10,627 nucleotides of DNA from Gemmobacter sp964439015 (GTDB lineage Bacteria > Pseudomonadota > Alphaproteobacteria > Rhodobacterales > Rhodobacteraceae): positions 1 through 10,627 of the forward strand of contig CAYTMV010000070.1 of the NCBI GenBank assembly GCA_964439015.1, read 5' to 3'. The translations under genes and the position numbers were made by a program. Of this stretch, positions 5,975-10,627 are shown one piece after another. Each line of letters opens with the position of its first letter. Position 1 is the first letter of the stretch. The notes beneath the pieces were generated by a model. That model saw only the letters and a program-made list of their open reading frames with translations, did no database searches and was not told the origin of the DNA.

Positions 5975-6036
5975 CCGAAATATCCCGGGGAGTGAGGCGC
6001 GGCACGCGCCGAGGGGGGCAGCGCCCCCCTTCCCTT
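5963..6036 (-). repeat. Structured GC-rich element, copy 2 (inverted)
   Basis: Read on the minus strand, this repeats the plan of copy 1: an 8-bp hairpin AGGGGGGC/GCCCCCCT (6012-6030, 3-base loop), a 6-bp hairpin GGCGCG/CGCGCC (5996-6010, 3-base loop), then ACTCCCCGGGATATTT and the tail CCTGAACGATGA. The hairpin sequences differ from copy 1 while pairing is kept, which suggests selection on structure. It ends about 70 bases before the suhB start. The remaining bases up to 6103 hold only the suhB leader. Confidence 0.7.
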
Positions 6037-6103
6037 TCACGCCCTTTGCCGCTATAGCCCCGCCCTTGAACCCGGACATCGTAGAGCCACCGCGAGGAAA
6101 CCC

Positions 6104-6892
6104 ATGCAGGGCAGCGCCAATCTGAACGTGATGATCAAGGCCGCCCGCAAGGCCGGCCGCAGCCTGGTCAAGGACTTCCGTGAAGTCGAGAACCTGCAGG
6201 TTTCGGCCAAGGGGCCGGGCGACTTCGTGACCAAGGCCGATCGCGAGGCCGAGCGGATCATCAAGGAAGAGCTGATGGGTGCGCGGCCGACCTATGGTTG
6301 GCTGGGCGAGGAAACCGGCGAGGAAGCGGGGCAAGATCCGACCCGGCGCTGGATCGTCGATCCGCTGGACGGGACCACCAACTTCCTGCACGGCTTGCCG
6401 CATTGGGCTGTGTCTATCGCGCTGGAACACAAGGGCGAGATCGTCTCGGGCGTGATCTTCGACGCCGCCAAGGACGAGCTTTACTGGGCCGAAAAGGGCG
6501 CCGGCGCCTGGATGAACGACAAGCGGCTGCGCGTCTCGGGGCGGCGCAACATGATCGAGTCGCTGTTTGCCACCGGTGTGCCGTTCGGGGGCAAGGGCAC
6601 CCTGCCCGCCACGCTGCAGGATCTGGCGCGCCTGATGCCGGCCTGCGCCGGGGTGCGCCGCTGGGGATCTGCCGCGCTGGATTTCGCCTATGTTGCGGCG
6701 GGCCGCTATGACGGATTTTGGGAACGCGGGCTCAAACCCTGGGACATGGCTGCCGGCATCGTGCTGGTCAAGGAGGCCGGCGGTTTCGTGTCGGGCATCC
6801 GCGACGGGCAGGACCCGCTGGAATCGGGGTCGGTGATCTGCGGCAACGACCAGTTGTTCGAGCCGTTCCGCAAGGTGATCCGCGGCGAATAA
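6104..6892 (+). CDS. suhB: Inositol monophosphatase family protein (SuhB-like)
   Basis: This 262-residue Mg2+-dependent, Li+-sensitive phosphatase-fold protein belongs to the FIG superfamily. Members hydrolyse inositol-1-phosphate and related sugar phosphates, and SuhB of enterobacteria also acts in rRNA antitermination complexes. The metal-binding motifs are intact: DFVTKAD (40-46), GEE (68-70), WIVDPLDGTTNF (83-94) and WDMAAG (213-218). Length is normal. The ATG at 6104 follows GAGGA at 6094-6098. A CTATAG sequence at 6052-6057 may belong to a -10 element, but no good -35 accompanies it. It stands alone on the plus strand, preceded by the double hairpin region and converging on the rhomboid gene with only 14 bases between stops. 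The exact substrate is not shown by sequence; histidinol-phosphatase or CysQ-type relatives are less likely given the motif set. Confidence 0.88.
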   Translation: MQGSANLNVMIKAARKAGRSLVKDFREVENLQVSAKGPGDFVTKADREAERIIKEELMGARPTYGWLGEETGEEAGQDPTRRWIVDPLDGTTNFLHGLPHWAVSIALEHKGEIVSGVIFDAAKDELYWAEKGAGAWMNDKRLRVSGRRNMIESLFATGVPFGGKGTLPATLQDLARLMPACAGVRRWGSAALDFAYVAAGRYDGFWERGLKPWDMAAGIVLVKEAGGFVSGIRDGQDPLESGSVICGNDQLFEPFRKVIRGE

Positions 6893-6906
6893 GCCCCGGC
6901 CAAACT

Positions 6907-7647
6907 TCAGCGCCGCCGCCGCACCTTGGGGATGTGGCTGGCGCTGTAGATGGCAGGCGGGTGGGCGGGATGGCCTGCCGTGCGGGCCCAGAACTCTTGC
7001 GCGCCCCGTCTGCGCCAAAGGGGCCATGTCAAGGCAAGCCCAGCGGCAAAGCCGCCCGCATGGGCCCAATAGGCCACACCGCCCATGTCGATCGGGGTGG
7101 CGAGACCAGAGATGATCTGGATCGCAAACCACAGGCCCAGCATCGCCCAGGCCGGCACCGCGAAGACCCGGATCAGCACCACGATGATCACCAGAACATC
7201 GACGCGGGCGCGGGGAAACAGCAGCAGATAGCCGCCCATCACCCCGCCGATCGCGCCCGAGGCCCCGACCATCGGGATGACCGAGCCGGGGTCTGCCGCC
7301 ACCTGCGCCAGCGCCGCCGCCACGCCGACCGCCAGATAGAAGCCCAGAAATCCCGCATGGCCCATCTGGTCTTCCAGATTGTCGCCAAAAATCCACAGGA
7401 ACAGCATGTTTCCCAAGAGGTGCATCCAGCCGCCATGCAGGAACATCGAGGTCAGCACGCCATGCCAGACCCCGCCCTCGGTTAGGGCGGCCGGCACCAG
7501 CCCCCAGGCCATGAAGAACCGCTCGGCCTGAACTTCCGAGGTCAGCGCGGGCCAATAGCTGATAAAGATCAGGACATTGGCCGCAATCAGCGCCCAGGTG
7601 ACAAAGGGCATGCGCCCGGAGGGATTGTGATCGCGGATCGGAAACAT
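6907..7647 (-). CDS. Rhomboid-family intramembrane serine protease
   Basis: This 246-residue polytopic membrane protein should cleave transmembrane substrates within the inner membrane. The Ser-His catalytic dyad is visible: Ser130 in GASGAIGG and His196 in YWAHAGGFAAG. The conserved H-x4-H-x3-N segment of the second helix (LHGGWMHLLGN; His71, His76, Asn80) stabilises the oxyanion. About six hydrophobic helices span residues 13-31, 62-88, 97-117, 124-144, 150-180 and 189-210, and the C-terminal tail is basic (KVRRRR). The start MFPIRDHNPSG at 7647 is typical of alphaproteobacterial rhomboids; the frame extends upstream into putA but without similarity. Its ribosome site is weak. It lies 73 bases after the putA stop on the same strand and might be co-transcribed. 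The physiological substrate cannot be deduced. Confidence 0.92.
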   Translation of the reverse strand: MFPIRDHNPSGRMPFVTWALIAANVLIFISYWPALTSEVQAERFFMAWGLVPAALTEGGVWHGVLTSMFLHGGWMHLLGNMLFLWIFGDNLEDQMGHAGFLGFYLAVGVAAALAQVAADPGSVIPMVGASGAIGGVMGGYLLLFPRARVDVLVIIVVLIRVFAVPAWAMLGLWFAIQIISGLATPIDMGGVAYWAHAGGFAAGLALTWPLWRRRGAQEFWARTAGHPAHPPAIYSASHIPKVRRRR

Positions 7648-7720
7648 GGTTCGAGGCTGGCCGAAGGTCGGGGCGCCGTCAAGCGCGGTCAGGGGGGGCG
7701 CTGGTCCGGCCCTGCTCTTT

Positions 7721-10627
7721 TCAGTCCTGCGCTTCGGCCAGCAGCTTGGCGTTGCCGCCAGAAGCGGTCGTGTCGATGCAGACATGCCGCTCATGCGCGA
7801 TATGGCCTTTGTCCGGCGTGCCGGTGATCAGCGGCAGGATCGGGCCGCTGCGGGCGGCCAGCGCCTCGGCCGCCGCACGGGCCGTTGCCGCATCCGCTCC
7901 CCACAGGATCGCCGCCGAAAAGCCGTTCAGCCGGGTCAGCGCCTGCGGATCAAGGCCGGGGGCCTCGACCGCCACGCCGCCCAAGGCCCGCACCGTTTCG
8001 GCCTGTTGCAGCGCGGTTGCCGCACCGGGGCCGAGGCAGAGAATCGCCGGGCGGGCATGGAGGCTGAGGCGATTGCTCTCTCCCGTCGGGCCAGGCAGGT
8101 CATGGGTGGCCAAAGCCTTTTGCCGGGCGGGTGCGGCGTTCAGACGGGCCTGAGCCTCGGCCTCGGAGGTGCGGCCGGCGCCGCCTTTCGCGGCGGGCGC
8201 ACCGCTTTGGACAAAGCGCGCCAGATAATGCGGCCCGCCCGCCTTGGGACCGGTGCCAGAAAGCCCCTCGCCGCCGAAGGGCTGACTGCCCACCACCGCG
8301 CCGATCTGGTTGCGGTTGACATAGGTATTGCCGGCCTCGATCGCCTCGACCACGCGCTGCACCCGGTCGTCGATGCGGGTATGCAGGCCGAAGGTCAGGC
8401 CATAGCCGGTGGCGTTCACGGTCCGGATCACGCGGTCCAGATCGTCCGCCCTGAACCGCGCCACATGCAGCACCGGACCGAAGATCTCACGCCCCAGATC
8501 GGCGATCGACCGCACGCGGATCACCGCCGGGGCCGCAAAGGTGCCGTCGGCGGGGGCGGACATTTCGGCCATCAAGCGGCCCTCGCGCCGCGCGGTCTCG
8601 ACATGATCGCGGATCACCGCCAGCGCCTCGGCGTCGATCACCGGGCCGACATCGGTTTCCAGATGCCACGGATCGCCCAGCGTCAGCTCGGCCATCGCCC
8701 CCTTCAACATGTCCTCGACGGTATCGGCCACGTCTTCCTGCAGATAGAGGCAGCGCAGCGCCGAGCAGCGTTGGCCCGCCGACTGGAAGGCCGAGGCCAG
8801 CACATCGCGCACCGCTTGTTCCGGCAGGGCGGTGCTGTCGACCACCATCGCGTTCAGCCCGCCGGTTTCGGCGATCAACGGCGCGCCGGGGGCGAGGTGT
8901 CTGGCCATCGACCGGGCGATGGACTGCGCGGTCTCGGTCGAGCCGGTGAAGGCCACGCCTGCCACCCGCGGATCGCCGGTCAGCGCCGCGCCGACCGTGC
9001 CGCCATCCCCCGGCAGCATTTGCAGCGCGGTCGCAGGAACGCCTGCCTGCAGCATCAGGTCGACGGCCAGTGTGGCGATCAGCGGCGTCTGCTCGGCCGG
9101 CTTGGCGATCACCGCATTGCCAGCGGCCAGTGCGGCCGCGATCTGGCCGGTAAAGATCGCCAGCGGGAAGTTCCACGGGCTGATGCAGACGAAGGTGCCA
9201 CGCGCGGGCGCGGTCAGGCCTGCCGCGCCTTCGGCGTAATAGCGCAGGAAATCCACCGCCTCGCGCAATTCGCCCACGGCATCGGCAAGGGTCTTGCCGG
9301 CCTCGCGCGCCAGCACGGCGAAGATCAGCCCGAACTCGGCCTCATAAAGGTCGGCTGCGTGTTTCAGAACCGCCGCGCGCTCGGCGGCGCTGGCCTCCCA
9401 GACACGGGCGCCGGCCAGCGCGGTTTCGACATCGGGGGCCGCGGCGGGGATCACATGGCCCACCACCGCGCCGGTCGCGGGGTTGGTTACCGCTTGCCGC
9501 GGGCCGCCTGCCAGATCGCCGGCCAGACGCGGTCGGGCCTCGAACAGACGGTTGGCATGAGGGGCGCGGGCCGCCTCGATCCGGGACAGGTCGCCCGCAT
9601 CGGTGAGGTCGAACCCGGCCGAGTTGCGCCGCGGCAGCAGCAGGCGCGGCCCCGGCGGGATGACCGGGTTTTCGACCGGGGTCGCGGCCTCGATCGCGGT
9701 CAGCGGACAGGCGGCCACGCGTTCGGGCGCCACATCCTCGTCCACCACCTGATTGACGAAGCTGGAATTGGCGCCGTTTTCCAGCAGGCGGCGCACCAGA
9801 TAGGCCAGCAGGTCACGATGCGCGCCGACGGGGGCGTAGATGCGACAGGAAATGCCGCTGTCCTGACGGACCAGCTCGTGCAGGCGTTCGCCCATGCCAT
9901 GCAGGCGCTGGAACTCATAATCGCCGGGGCCGCGGCCCATCTCGGCCGCGATGTGCAGCACGGCGGCGGCGGTATGGGCGTTGTGGCTGGCAAATTGCGG
10001 ATAGATCCGGTCGGTCATGCCCAGCAGGCGGCGGGCAAGACCCAGATAGCTGGCATCGGTTGCCTGCTTGCGGGTAAAGACCGGGAAGGACGACAGGCCC
10101 AGCACCTGCGCGCGCTTGACCTCGGCATCCCAATAGGCACCCTTCACCAGACGCAGCATGATACGGCGATCCAGCCGGGTCGCGGTCTCGTACAGCCAGT
10201 CGATCACCGCCCCCGCGCGGCGACCGTAAGCCTGCACCACCACGCCAAAGCCATCCCAGCCGCGCAGGGCATCATCAGCCAGCACCGCCTCGATCACCTC
10301 GAGCGAGAGTTGCAGCCGGTCGGCCTCTTCGGCGTCGATGTTCAGGCCGATGCCAGCGGCCTTTGCCAGCCCCGCCAGCGCCGCCACGCGTGGCACCAGC
10401 TCGGCCATCACCCGTTCGCGCTTGGCGACCTCATAGCGGGGATGCAGCGCCGAGAGTTTGACCGAGATGCCGGGATTGCGGCGGATGTCGCCCTTGGTTG
10501 CGGCGCCCGCAATCGCGGTGATCGCCTTGGAATAGGCCAGATGATAGCGGCGGGCGTCAGCCTCGGTGCGTGCGGCCTCGCCCAGCATGTCATAGCTGTA
10601 GGTATAGCCCAGCGCCTCAAGCTCTTG
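7721..10627 (-). CDS. putA: Bifunctional proline dehydrogenase / P5C dehydrogenase PutA (5' end beyond window)
   Basis: PutA oxidises proline to glutamate through a FAD proline dehydrogenase and an NAD+ P5C dehydrogenase joined by substrate channelling, peripherally at the inner membrane. The frame is open to the window edge; 968 residues are visible and an N-terminal part (perhaps 150-200 residues) is missing. The visible part starts QELEALGYTYSYDMLGEAA, inside the proline dehydrogenase barrel, which continues with RLVKGAYWDAEVKRAQ, YEFQRLHGMGERLH and the C-terminal helix YLVRRLLENGANSSFVNQ. The aldehyde dehydrogenase domain shows SPWNFPLAIFTGQ, AKPAEQTP, FTGSTETAQ, ETGG and the nucleophile in SAGQRCSALR (codon 8765-8767), then GLSGTGPKAGGPHYLARF. 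A further ~150 residues ending TASGGNAKLLAEAQD match the conserved PutA C-terminal domain. Whether an N-terminal DNA-binding domain exists, and the promoter, cannot be seen. Confidence 0.96.
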   Translation of the reverse strand, partial: QELEALGYTYSYDMLGEAARTEADARRYHLAYSKAITAIAGAATKGDIRRNPGISVKLSALHPRYEVAKRERVMAELVPRVAALAGLAKAAGIGLNIDAEEADRLQLSLEVIEAVLADDALRGWDGFGVVVQAYGRRAGAVIDWLYETATRLDRRIMLRLVKGAYWDAEVKRAQVLGLSSFPVFTRKQATDASYLGLARRLLGMTDRIYPQFASHNAHTAAAVLHIAAEMGRGPGDYEFQRLHGMGERLHELVRQDSGISCRIYAPVGAHRDLLAYLVRRLLENGANSSFVNQVVDEDVAPERVAACPLTAIEAATPVENPVIPPGPRLLLPRRNSAGFDLTDAGDLSRIEAARAPHANRLFEARPRLAGDLAGGPRQAVTNPATGAVVGHVIPAAAPDVETALAGARVWEASAAERAAVLKHAADLYEAEFGLIFAVLAREAGKTLADAVGELREAVDFLRYYAEGAAGLTAPARGTFVCISPWNFPLAIFTGQIAAALAAGNAVIAKPAEQTPLIATLAVDLMLQAGVPATALQMLPGDGGTVGAALTGDPRVAGVAFTGSTETAQSIARSMARHLAPGAPLIAETGGLNAMVVDSTALPEQAVRDVLASAFQSAGQRCSALRCLYLQEDVADTVEDMLKGAMAELTLGDPWHLETDVGPVIDAEALAVIRDHVETARREGRLMAEMSAPADGTFAAPAVIRVRSIADLGREIFGPVLHVARFRADDLDRVIRTVNATGYGLTFGLHTRIDDRVQRVVEAIEAGNTYVNRNQIGAVVGSQPFGGEGLSGTGPKAGGPHYLARFVQSGAPAAKGGAGRTSEAEAQARLNAAPARQKALATHDLPGPTGESNRLSLHARPAILCLGPGAATALQQAETVRALGGVAVEAPGLDPQALTRLNGFSAAILWGADAATARAAAEALAARSGPILPLITGTPDKGHIAHERHVCIDTTASGGNAKLLAEAQD

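Noticed and set aside
7648..7794. 49-residue N-terminal extension of the rhomboid frame
   Set aside because: It overlaps the end of putA in another frame and is Arg/Pro/Ala-rich with no similarity. MFPIRDHNPSG is the usual rhomboid start.
1..10627. BioR-type boxes (TTAT-N2-ATAA), tRNA genes, CRISPR arrays, IS ends, prophage genes
   Set aside because: Looked for by eye in the intergenic parts and found none; gaps are short and, apart from 5889-6103, hold only promoters, leaders or a terminator.

Overview
The window is high-GC, densely packed DNA with short intergenic gaps. It looks like the chromosome of an alphaproteobacterium of the Rhodobacteraceae (Rhodobacter/Paracoccus-type). The evidence is the BioMNY-type biotin transporter, the alphaproteobacterial form of MetR/MetF, a bifunctional PutA, and intergenic GC-rich double-hairpin elements of a kind I associate with that family. 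The assignment rests on protein and sequence style only; no rRNA or tRNA is present. No phage, IS element, CRISPR array or RNA gene was seen.

Layout. (1) Positions 1-1207, plus strand: the last codons of bioM, then bioN and bioY, encoding an energy-coupling-factor biotin importer. (2) Positions 1228-3892, minus strand and convergent with bioY: an overlapping gene string read aroQ (type II 3-dehydroquinase), a short AMP-dependent acyl-CoA ligase-like gene, then a thiolase-like gene. The last two recall YhfT and YhfS, which accompany a BioY gene in Bacillus subtilis. Here both have unusual catalytic motifs. (3) Positions 3965-5888: metF (minus, with its own intrinsic terminator) and divergent metR (plus), sharing an 89-bp AT-rich intergenic region with an exact TGAA-N5-TTCA MetR box. 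(4) Positions 5889-6103: a 215-bp gene-free stretch occupied by two inverted copies of a structured GC-rich element joined by a stem. (5) Positions 6104-6892: a suhB/inositol-monophosphatase-family gene (plus), convergent with a GlpG/rhomboid-type intramembrane protease gene (6907-7647, minus). (6) Positions 7721 to the right edge, minus: the C-terminal ~968 residues of proline-catabolic PutA.

How the genes work together. BioM and BioN energise BioY for biotin uptake, and the neighbouring ligase/thiolase pair may act on a biotin-related acyl compound; that last step is inference. MetR most likely controls metF, which supplies 5-methyl-THF for methionine synthesis. PutA oxidises proline to glutamate. 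aroQ, suhB and the rhomboid gene are housekeeping-type genes with no clear functional tie to their neighbours. The most unusual material is the ligase/thiolase pair beside the biotin transporter and the twin inverted hairpin element after metR.
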